From positions 1 through 8,544 of the forward strand of contig JAJRDF010000054.1 in the NCBI GenBank assembly GCA_028678555.1: 8,544 nucleotides of DNA, read 5' to 3'. Shown here one piece after another: positions 1 to 4,801 of the stretch. Each line of letters begins with the position of its first letter. Within the stretch, counting starts at the first letter, position 1. Under the pieces are notes generated by a model. It had not been told where the DNA came from. It saw nothing but the letters and a program-made list of their open reading frames with translations, and searched no databases. The DNA comes from Methanomicrobiales archaeon. Lineage in GTDB: Archaea > Halobacteriota > Methanomicrobia > Methanomicrobiales > JACTUA01. The position numbers were made by a program, and so were the translations under genes.

Positions 1-183
1 GACGATGTTCCCCATCATGTACCCGCCGTTGATGGCCCCGCCCTTTTTCTCTATCTCCTGCGCGATGGCGGTAGCCCCGGAGACGCCTCCTTCCTTCGGC
101 AGCCCGAAAAAGACGTCGATCGTAACGAAGTTGAGCCAGCAGACGCATGCCGCAATCAGGATCCGGAGTCCCTCGGCGAGCAA
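1..183 (-). CDS. Small membrane protein, N-terminal part (runs off the window)
   Basis: An open minus-strand frame runs from the left edge to an in-frame stop at 202-204. It has no ATG near its start, so I place initiation at TTG 181-183. That codon is preceded by GGAG (191-194) with a 7-nt spacer, and a TATA-like CCATAACACC (220-229, minus) would start a transcript near 199. The visible protein begins MLAEGLRILIAACVCW and continues with LNFVTIDVFFGLPKEGG, so it opens with one hydrophobic, probably membrane-spanning segment (about residues 4-28). A more polar stretch follows (GATAIAQEIEKKGGAINGG), then YMMGNIV at the edge. The codons read as a genuine protein rather than a high-GC shadow frame. 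I do not recognise the family. A subunit of a membrane complex is possible, but nothing visible proves it. The C-terminus lies outside the window. Confidence 0.55.
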   Translation of the reverse strand, partial: MLAEGLRILIAACVCWLNFVTIDVFFGLPKEGGVSGATAIAQEIEKKGGAINGGYMMGNIV

Positions 184-219
184 GGCGTTACTCCAACATG
201 GTTAGGTGGCTCCGGGGAA

Positions 220-229
220 GGTGTTATGG
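220..229 (-). promoter_or_regulatory. TATA-like box for the minus-strand membrane protein
   Basis: On the minus strand the site reads CCATAACACC. Its centre lies about 26 nt before position 199, which would give a short leader containing GGAG (191-194) ahead of the TTG start at 183. The spacing matches archaeal promoters. The call rests only on motif and spacing. Confidence 0.35.
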
Positions 230-331
230 TTTTCGGTTTCCCCTGCCATTGAACCCCATTGCCCCGCGCAGGATGTCAATGAGAACGTATGGTGCCGGAT
301 CCCTGAACGCTGGCATGGAATCCCGTCGAGA

Positions 332-361
332 CCGTTTCGCCGGTGGTACCACCGGTAACGG
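332..361. repeat. Strong palindrome (CCGGTGGTACCACCGG core)
   Basis: Positions 340-355 are a perfect 16-bp palindrome, CCGGTGGTACCACCGG. Beyond small unpaired gaps (337-339 and 356), CCGTT (332-336) pairs with AACGG (357-361), so the inverted repeat totals 13 bp per arm. It lies between the minus-strand gene at the left edge and the tRNA-Leu promoter, about 15 bp before the TATA box. It could be an operator for a dimeric repressor or a transcript-end hairpin. No coding sequence covers it. The rest of 184-408 shows only the two promoters. Confidence 0.7.
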
Positions 362-375
362 ACTGCACTGACAAA

Positions 376-385
376 GGTTTATTGC
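376..385 (+). promoter_or_regulatory. TATA box of the tRNA-Leu gene
   Basis: GGTTTATTGC, with the A-rich stretch ACAAA just upstream that could serve as the BRE. The centre (about 381) lies 27-28 nt before the first tRNA base at 409, the standard archaeal TATA-to-start distance. Confidence 0.65.
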
Positions 386-408
386 GCCCCGGTTCCTCCT
401 TTCAGACT

Positions 409-493
409 GCGAGGGTTGCCGAGCCAGGTCAAAGGCGAAGGATTTAGGGTCCTTTCGTGCAGACGTCCGCAGGTTCGAATCCTGCCCCTCGCA
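409..493 (+). tRNA. tRNA-Leu (UAG anticodon)
   Basis: A full cloverleaf can be drawn. The acceptor arm GCGAGGG (409-415) pairs with CCCTCGC (486-492), and A493 is the discriminator. The anticodon stem AAGGA (438-442) pairs with TCCTT (450-454) around the loop TTTAGGG, giving anticodon TAG at 445-447. A long variable arm marks it as class II, as expected for leucine. The T arm GCAGG-TTCGAAT-CCTGC precedes the 3' acceptor strand. CCA is not encoded. The gene reads CUA and other CUN leucine codons. It has its own TATA box, and no intron interrupts the anticodon loop. Confidence 0.95.
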
Positions 494-517
494 TAGGTGA
501 AGGTACACTCCGTGTCG

Positions 518-526
518 CTTTTATAG
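518..526 (+). promoter_or_regulatory. TATA box of the PAS protein gene
   Basis: CTTTTATAG, centred near 523. An archaeal start 26-27 nt downstream falls at about 549-550, exactly on the in-frame GTG at 550, which suggests a leaderless mRNA. The site lies only 25 bp after the tRNA. Confidence 0.5.
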
Positions 527-549
527 GTGCACCATCCTACTGTCATCCA

Positions 550-1185
550 GTGATTCCCGTGAGTCCCCCCTCTCCAGAAGAAACTACCGGTACAGGGCTC
601 CTCTCTCCTGCCGTCATCTGCCTGATCTTCCTGGTATTCGGAACCGTCTGGATTTCTGCCATGTGGGTACTGCACCCCACCGGTACCTGGAGCGAATGGG
701 CGTTCCTTGTCATCGCCGCGCTCCTCCTCTACGTCCTGATCCGTGCCTCCACGGGCCCGCTCCGGGAATCGGAGGCCAGGTACCGCACCCTGGTGGAGCA
801 GGCAGGGAGCATCATCCTCACCATGGACCCGGAGGGAAAGATCACGTTCTTCAACCGTTACGCCGAGCAGATCTTCGGATTCCCCCGCAGCGAGGTCCTG
901 GGTGCGAGTGTCATCGGGACCATCGTCCCGGCGAGCGAGAGTTCCGGGCGGGACCTGGACCAGATGATGCAGCAGCTCCTCTCTACCCCGGGACGGTTCC
1001 TGAAGAACCGGAACGAGAACGTGACCGCCGACGGGAAACGGATCACGGTGCTGTGGACCAACCGGACGATCCCGGATCCGAATGGCATTGGTTCGGTGCT
1101 CTCCGTGGGTACGGATCTCCCGGATGAGCCCCCTGCCCCTGAGGAACCCCCGGCCGCCGAGGACGACGACTCAATCTTCTTCTGA
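550..1185 (+). CDS. Membrane-anchored single PAS domain protein
   Basis: The product is predicted at 211 residues from GTG 550; GTG 559 is the alternative and would remove three residues. The open frame extends back into the tRNA, so no earlier start is credible. The TATA box at 518-526 places the transcript start at the GTG, favouring leaderless translation. Two hydrophobic segments (about residues 18-41 and 48-66) form a membrane hairpin. They are followed by a linker and a PAS domain (about 73-188) with the typical opening SEARYRTLVEQAGSIILTMD, the FFNRYAEQIFGF helix region and a closing strand near WTNRTIPDPNG. The last 20 residues are rich in Pro, Glu and Asp (PDEPPAPEEPP, then DDDSIFF). 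No histidine kinase, GGDEF, HAMP or DNA-binding output domain is present. It probably senses a small ligand or redox state at the inner face of the membrane and signals through a partner protein. That role is inferred, and the ligand is unknown. Confidence 0.8.
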   Translation: MIPVSPPSPEETTGTGLLSPAVICLIFLVFGTVWISAMWVLHPTGTWSEWAFLVIAALLLYVLIRASTGPLRESEARYRTLVEQAGSIILTMDPEGKITFFNRYAEQIFGFPRSEVLGASVIGTIVPASESSGRDLDQMMQQLLSTPGRFLKNRNENVTADGKRITVLWTNRTIPDPNGIGSVLSVGTDLPDEPPAPEEPPAAEDDDSIFF

Positions 1186-1200
1186 CCATTCCACCAGGGA

Positions 1201-1809
1201 TCAGGGCAGCGGCCCTGAGGTCACCACCCGGACCGGCAGGAAGAAGAGCAGGGGCAGGACCAGGAAGAGCAGGAACCCCACCATCCAGGCCAGGAAGGCG
1301 GCGGCCAGCGCCCGGCCGCTGCTGACCCCGTGCAGCACTTCGATCCCGAAGATCAGGATCACGATTGCCCAGAGCGCGCCGGCGATGAGACCCACCAGGG
1401 GGATCCAGCCCAGGAGGAGGATGGGGATCGCGGCGTAAAAAACCGCCTTCACGGTCTGATCCAGCCCCTGCCGGCCGCCCAGCGCATACACAAAGAGGTG
1501 CAGCCAGGCTGCTTTCACCACCATGGCGATAAGGCAGAGGATCACGAGGACGAGGATCCCCACGAGAAGTGCTGCAAGGGTGGCCCCGGATGCCAGGAGA
1601 CCCGAGCCCGTGACCAGCGGCGCCAGCGGCCCGAAGAGGATGCCGGGTGACAGGAGGACGCTGATCCCGGTGAACAGCACCGAAAAGAGAACGACCAGGG
1701 GGATGAGGGTGAAGGCCGCGACCGAGAGGGGCTCGTTCTTTGCCTCCTGGAAGGCTTCGCGAGGCTTCAGCAGGAACCGGGGGATCCGGCAGAGGGGGCA
1801 GTCAGTCAT
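1201..1809 (-). CDS. Yip1-family-like polytopic membrane protein
   Basis: The product is 202 residues from ATG 1807-1809. The reading frame is open for 16 more codons upstream, but the N-terminus MTDCPLCRIPRFLLKPREAF is the natural one: a TATA-like element at 1831-1840 puts the transcript start at about 1808, so translation may be leaderless. A short cytoplasmic N-terminus with a Cys-x-x-Cys pair (CPLC) precedes PREAFQEAKNEPLS, a sequence typical of Yip1-domain proteins just before the first helix. Five or so hydrophobic segments follow (around residues 28-52, 58-80, 84-108, 128-158 and 172-195), with the polar loop GGRQGLDQTVKAV in the middle. Archaeal Yip1-like proteins are membrane proteins of unknown function. 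Its stop lies 15 bp from the stop of the convergent PAS gene. The family call rests on the overall pattern, and the physiological role is not known. Confidence 0.75.
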   Translation of the reverse strand: MTDCPLCRIPRFLLKPREAFQEAKNEPLSVAAFTLIPLVVLFSVLFTGISVLLSPGILFGPLAPLVTGSGLLASGATLAALLVGILVLVILCLIAMVVKAAWLHLFVYALGGRQGLDQTVKAVFYAAIPILLLGWIPLVGLIAGALWAIVILIFGIEVLHGVSSGRALAAAFLAWMVGFLLFLVLPLLFFLPVRVVTSGPLP

Positions 1810-1830
1810 ACTTGGAAATGGTCCCCGGGC

Positions 1831-1840
1831 ATAATGAAAT
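1831..1840 (-). promoter_or_regulatory. TATA-like box of the Yip1-like gene
   Basis: The minus strand reads ATTTCATTAT. Its centre lies 25-26 nt upstream of the ATG at 1809, so the predicted transcript starts at or next to the start codon. No Shine-Dalgarno sequence is visible, in keeping with leaderless translation. Confidence 0.4.
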
Positions 1841-1952
1841 CGCAGCATCCCCGTCACCTGTCCGCACCCATACCGGGAAGCGGGCCAGGCCGGGAATTCC
1901 TCCCGTGAAGAGGTGATGGACCATCCGCAGGATTACTGTGATTCCGCGGTCT

Positions 1953-2684
1953 TCACCGCTCCGACCAGCCCTTCCCCAGCCCCTTCACCCTCTTCACGAC
2001 TTTGGTCACCGCGTGGATGCCGGGGTGCGTCCTCTGGTAATGGATGCGGGCTGACCCGAGGGCGGCCAGGAACTCTTTTGGGGTTTCAAAGGGTTCGAGG
2101 ACCATGTAGGTCCGGGCCAGTTCCATGGGCGTATGGGCATCGGACCCGGCAGTGATGGGCAGCCCCTGTGCCAGGGCATACTCCACGGCGGCCAGGTTAT
2201 CGGCATCCCTCGTGTTCCGGCCGTTGTACCCCTCAATGGCATCGATGCGGCCGGAGAGCGCATCAAGGAGGGGCTGGCGGAGCACCCGGGACCGGTAGGT
2301 GCAGAACGGGTGGGGCACCAGCGTGAGGGCCCCCTGGTCCCGGATCAGATCCATGGTCTCCTCTGCAGAAAAGCCCGGCGGGATTTCCTCGTTCAGGAAC
2401 AGGCCGATAATCTCCCCGCCTGCGGAGGTGATCTCCATGGCGGGAATCTCCGGAACCTCAGCCTGTATCCCGCGGAGCGCCCGGATGAGGGCCAGCGAAC
2501 CCCCGAGGGCGTCATGGTCGCAGACCACGGAGAGGATCCGGTGCCGCTCCCAGCACCGGACCAGGGAGCCGATGGGGATCGCCGAATCGGCAGAGTAGGT
2601 GGAGTGGACGTGGAGATCGACGAGGATCCGGTCACCTGCTGCAGATTCAGACGGGAGGAGAGGGGCCTGGTGCGTGGACATCAT
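1953..2684 (-). CDS. PHP-domain metal-dependent phosphoesterase
   Basis: The product is 243 residues from ATG 2682-2684. A second ATG follows directly, and a TTG at 2711 is an alternative leaderless start. All the metal-binding motifs of the PHP superfamily are visible: DLHVHS (23-28), CDHD (55-58), Glu84 in PAMEIT, His125 in VPHPF, Glu151 in AIEGYNG, and SDAHT (181-185). The length fits the stand-alone archaeal and bacterial PHP proteins related to YciV/TrpH, which hydrolyse phosphoester bonds in nucleotides or short RNAs using a trinuclear metal site. The exact substrate cannot be told from sequence. The C-terminus is basic (KVVKRVKGLGKGW), which could help bind nucleic acid. The gene has its own promoter and is separated by 143 bp from the Yip1-like gene downstream; I see no gene in that gap. 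Confidence 0.88.
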   Translation of the reverse strand: MMSTHQAPLLPSESAAGDRILVDLHVHSTYSADSAIPIGSLVRCWERHRILSVVCDHDALGGSLALIRALRGIQAEVPEIPAMEITSAGGEIIGLFLNEEIPPGFSAEETMDLIRDQGALTLVPHPFCTYRSRVLRQPLLDALSGRIDAIEGYNGRNTRDADNLAAVEYALAQGLPITAGSDAHTPMELARTYMVLEPFETPKEFLAALGSARIHYQRTHPGIHAVTKVVKRVKGLGKGWSER

Positions 2685-2729
2685 GCGGGGATGGGGATGC
2701 TGTAGGTACAAAGAATGGGGAGAGGGGAA

Positions 2730-2739
2730 AGATAAAGGA
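2730..2739 (-). promoter_or_regulatory. TATA box of the PHP gene
   Basis: The minus strand reads TCCTTTATCT, centred near 2734. It predicts a start near 2708, giving a leader of about 25 nt to the ATG at 2684, or a leaderless start at TTG 2711. Confidence 0.5.
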
Positions 2740-2767
2740 AATCCGGAAAGGGGCCCTGTGAAGGTAC

Positions 2768-2922
2768 GGTCGTCTGTGATTGTTGATTACCAGTGAGACG
2801 CTCCCGGAGCTCACCGCCCCCGCCGCTACGCCTGAAGGGGTATTGGGTCATGATCTGTCGGTAGTTCGTGATTGTTGATGACTACTGGGGGACGCTCTTG
2901 GGGGCTCCGCTCCCGCCGCGTG
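2768..2922. repeat. Two tandem copies of a ~60-bp direct repeat, period 92 bp
   Basis: Copy 1 starts at 2768 and copy 2 at 2860. Both have GGT, then GTGATTGTTGAT (2776-2787 and 2868-2879), then GACGCTC (2797-2803 and 2891-2897), a short G-rich stretch, CTC, and CCCGCCGC (2817-2826 region and 2912-2919). In copy 2, GTAGT (2861-2865) pairs with ACTAC (2881-2885), forming a dyad around the core. In copy 1, GGT and ACC hold the same outer positions. The copies lie in the noncoding region 2685-3241, upstream of the PHP gene's promoter and far upstream of dph6. No transposase or long open frame is associated. Candidate roles are binding sites or a decayed mobile element. Confidence 0.7.
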
Positions 2923-2988
2923 GGCATCCCCCGTCAGTTTTCTGGAACTGGTGACACATCCTGTACCACTCACCGACGTGGCAGGGAC

Positions 2989-3033
2989 ATCCTCATCGGG
3001 GGAGGGTCTGGGAGGGGGCAGAGCCCCCTCCCG
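2989..3033 (+). repeat. G-rich hairpin repeat, copy A
   Basis: The copy starts with ATCCTCATCGGGGG. A perfect 10-bp stem follows, GGGAGGGGGC (3010-3019) with GCCCCCTCCC (3023-3032), and loop AGA. The G runs at 2998-3002, 3004-3006, 3010-3012 and 3014-3018 form a complete G-quadruplex motif on the plus strand that overlaps the 5' arm of the hairpin. Similar copies occur at 8041-8409. After the hairpin, copies A and E both run into ACCGAATGTG. The copy lies about 210 bp upstream of the dph6 start. Confidence 0.85.
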
Positions 3034-3073
3034 CACGATACCGGAAAAACCGACCGAATGTGGAATAACGGGG

Positions 3074-3090
3074 GGGGACCGCAGGTCCCC
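3074..3090 (+). repeat. Hairpin GGGGACC-GCA-GGTCCCC
   Basis: A perfect 7-bp stem with a 3-nt loop, directly preceded by more G residues (3071-3073). A weaker hairpin GCTC-TG-GAGC (3091-3100) follows, then TTGAG-AATA-CTCAA (3116-3129). There is no T tract, so a classical terminator is not supported. The hairpins sit just downstream of repeat copy A, in noncoding DNA. Confidence 0.55.
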
Positions 3091-3182
3091 GCTCTGGAGC
3101 GTCCCACCGGAACGCTTGAGAATACTCAAAACCGAACAAGGAAAATGGAATGATCATCCTCTTCACAATCCTTAGCGGCGGG

Positions 3183-3204
3183 GGGCATCGGATGCCCTTA
3201 TCCC
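3183..3204 (+). promoter_or_regulatory. dph6 promoter with overlapping palindrome
   Basis: GGGCATC (3183-3189) and GATGCCC (3191-3197) form a perfect 7-bp inverted repeat around G3190. Its right arm runs directly into CCCTTATCC, the best TATA candidate (centre about 3200), whose predicted start is near 3226. A protein bound to the palindrome would cover the BRE/TATA region, the usual position of archaeal repressor operators. The operator role is inferred. Confidence 0.5.
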
Positions 3205-3241
3205 TCTCCAGGTAAGAGTGAGTACCACGAAGGCCGGTAGC

Positions 3242-3922
3242 ATGAAGCTCGGCATGCTCTTCTCGGGCGGGAAGGACTCCACGTTTGCCTGCTGGCGGGC
3301 GATGCAGCACGAGGAGGTGGCCTGCCTGATCTCTGTCCTCTCCCGGAACGAGGAGAGCTACATGTTCCATACCCCCAACGTCCGGTGGGTCCCGCTCCAG
3401 GCCGAGGCCGCCGGGCTCCCGCTGGTGCAGGGGGAGACGGAAGGGAGGGAGGAGGAAGAGCTGGCGGATCTCAGATCCGTGATCCGGCTGGCCATGGACC
3501 GGCACGGGATTGAGGGGGTGGTGACCGGTGCCCTCCAGTCGCTGTACCAGGCATCCCGGATCCAGCGGATCTGCGCTGACCTGGACCTCTGGTGCTTCAA
3601 CCCCCTCTGGCATACGGATCCGCACCGGTACCTGCAGAACCTGCTCTCCCTTGGCTTCCGTGCGGTGATCACCGGCGTCTTCTCCAGTCCCTTCGATGCC
3701 TCATGGCTGGGCCGGGAACTGGACCGGGATACAATCAGGGAACTGGAGGTGATTGCCTGCACCCACCGGATCACCCTCACGGGCGAGGGAGGGGAGTACG
3801 AGACGTTCGTTCTGGATGCCCCGTTCTTCCGGCAACGGATCGTCGTGCAGGAGGCAGAAACTGCGTACCGTACCGACCGGGGCGTGTACCGGATCACCCG
3901 GGCAGCGCTGGAGGAGAAATGA
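3242..3922 (+). CDS. dph6: Diphthine-ammonia ligase (Dph6 / MJ0570 family)
   Basis: The product is 226 residues from ATG 3242, starting MKLGMLFSGGKDS; the GTG at 3218 would add eight residues but lies before the predicted transcript start. Dph6 catalyses the last step of diphthamide synthesis on elongation factor 2: ATP-dependent amidation of diphthine with ammonia, in the cytoplasm. Visible signatures are the PP-loop SGGKDS (8-13) that binds ATP pyrophosphate, SRNEESYMFHTPN (34-46), GALQSLYQ (97-104), and the family hallmark GEGGEYETFVLDAP (181-194). The length matches the archaeal family. The stop codon overlaps the start of the glutamine amidotransferase gene (ATGA), so the two are translated together. 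No Shine-Dalgarno sequence precedes the ATG. Family membership is secure; the exact reaction in this organism is inferred from the eukaryotic and archaeal family. Confidence 0.9.
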   Translation: MKLGMLFSGGKDSTFACWRAMQHEEVACLISVLSRNEESYMFHTPNVRWVPLQAEAAGLPLVQGETEGREEEELADLRSVIRLAMDRHGIEGVVTGALQSLYQASRIQRICADLDLWCFNPLWHTDPHRYLQNLLSLGFRAVITGVFSSPFDASWLGRELDRDTIRELEVIACTHRITLTGEGGEYETFVLDAPFFRQRIVVQEAETAYRTDRGVYRITRAALEEK

Positions 3923-4485
3923 TCCTGATCGTGGACCTCTGCTACCGGGAAGGCTCACTCTCTCTTTACGAATTCGTGGAACCCGTGGCAGGGATTGTGC
4001 GCCGGAGCGGCTTTCCCGTGCAGGTCCGCCACCGTTCGCATCTTTCCCGTCAGGATCTCGCCGCCGTGGAACGGATCATCCTCTGTGGCACTGCCCTCCG
4101 GGACAATGCCTTTGCGGCAGAACCCGCATCCTTCGCATGGATGAAGGAGGTCAGGGTCCCTGTCCTCGGTATCTGCGCCGGTATGCAGGCAATGGCACTG
4201 GCATTCGGGGGATCCCTCACCCCTTCACAGGAGATCGGCACGACAGAGGTCCGGTGCACCCGCCGGGATCCTCTCCTGGAAGGCCATGAGAGGTTCCCAG
4301 CCTACGAACTCCACGGGGCCGGGGTCACTCCCCCGCCACGCTTCCTTGTGCTGGCGGAGTCGGATCACTGCATCCAGGCGATGCGACACCCTGAACTTCC
4401 CTTCTATGGGATCCTCTTCCATCCCGAGGTCAGGAATGAATGGGTGGTGGAGCGGTTCCTCGCCCTGCCGTGGCGTATCTGCTGA
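3919..4485 (+). CDS. Class I glutamine amidotransferase (GuaA N-terminal-like)
   Basis: The product is 188 residues from ATG 3919, preceded by a strong GGAGG (3911-3915). It overlaps the end of dph6 by four bases (ATGA), a sign of translational coupling. Class I amidotransferases hydrolyse glutamine and pass the ammonia to a partner synthetase. The nucleophile elbow GICAGMQ (84-90) carries Cys86, and the His-Glu pair of the triad is in FHPE (His168, Glu170). An oxyanion-type CGTALRDN stretch sits at 56-63. The size equals a lone amidotransferase subunit like archaeal GMP synthase subunit A, but the N-terminus (MILIVDLCYREGSLSLYEF) and the dph6 coupling argue that it is a distinct paralogue. 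The likeliest partner is the Dph6 protein next to it. No GMP synthase ATP-pyrophosphatase subunit is nearby. The partner assignment is inference. Confidence 0.85.
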   Translation: MILIVDLCYREGSLSLYEFVEPVAGIVRRSGFPVQVRHRSHLSRQDLAAVERIILCGTALRDNAFAAEPASFAWMKEVRVPVLGICAGMQAMALAFGGSLTPSQEIGTTEVRCTRRDPLLEGHERFPAYELHGAGVTPPPRFLVLAESDHCIQAMRHPELPFYGILFHPEVRNEWVVERFLALPWRIC

Positions 4486-4517
4486 CCCGTCCCGTTGCGA
4501 TCCCGTTCCCCCGGGTT

Positions 4518-4760
4518 TCAGAGGTAGCCGGACCGGGCTTCCTCCACCCAGCGGCGCACGGTGAGGTAATGCCCCTCGCAGAGGAAGTTTCCACCCTGTG
4601 CATCTTCCCAGGCGATGGGCTCGGTACACCCGATGAAGATGCACCTTCCTGCTTTCTTCCCTTGGATTTTGCGGTATCGGGCGATATCAGGAACGGTGAA
4701 CCTGCCGGTGTACTTCAGGATCCGGTTCTTCAGCCGTTCGAAAGGATCTTTCGCTTCCAT
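4518..4760 (-). CDS. Small Cys/His protein, possible zinc binder (80 aa)
   Basis: The product is 80 residues from ATG 4758-4760, with the GA-rich GGGGGAGAGG just upstream as ribosome-binding site. The open frame continues back into the upstream gene, but only this C-terminal portion has normal amino-acid composition. The N-terminal half is basic and helix-rich (PFERLKNRILKYTGRFTVPDIARYRK). The second half holds Cys40, Cys45, Cys61 and His64 in the order GRCIFIGCTEP and NFLCEGHYLTV, a spacing suitable for one zinc ion, although this is not a named finger that I recognise. It is the last gene of the ACT-hom-HTH operon, 41 bp after the preceding stop, and its own stop faces the amidotransferase gene 32 bp away. 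A nucleic-acid or protein-binding accessory role is plausible. No function can be named. Confidence 0.7.
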   Translation of the reverse strand: MEAKDPFERLKNRILKYTGRFTVPDIARYRKIQGKKAGRCIFIGCTEPIAWEDAQGGNFLCEGHYLTVRRWVEEARSGYL

Positions 4761-4801
4761 GGCCTCTCCCCCGGGATAAAGGACGCCGGTACCGCGTCCC
4801 C

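Noticed and set aside
1890..1906. CGGGA-GGAAT-TCCCG hairpin after the PHP gene as a terminator
   Set aside because: The stem is only five pairs with no following T tract, so it is too weak to call.
2872..3153. Plus-strand open frame of 93 codons in the 2685-3241 gap
   Set aside because: It translates the direct repeat and hairpin copy A, has no ribosome-binding site or recognisable domain, and matches the peptide produced by copy C by virtue of the repeat only.
3218..3241. GTG 3218 as the dph6 start
   Set aside because: It would precede the transcript start predicted from the TATA at about 3200, and the family normally begins at the MKLGMLFSGGKDS position. It is kept only as an alternative.
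2993..3625. Minus-strand open frame of 210 codons overlapping dph6
   Set aside because: It is antisense to the conserved Dph6 motifs and has the composition of a GC-driven shadow frame. Its C-terminal part is the repeat region.
4775..4784. TATA-like CCTTTATCCC before the 80-residue protein gene
   Set aside because: Its centre is only about 19 nt before the ATG, which would put the transcript start inside the gene. Operon read-through with the strong upstream ribosome-binding site is simpler.
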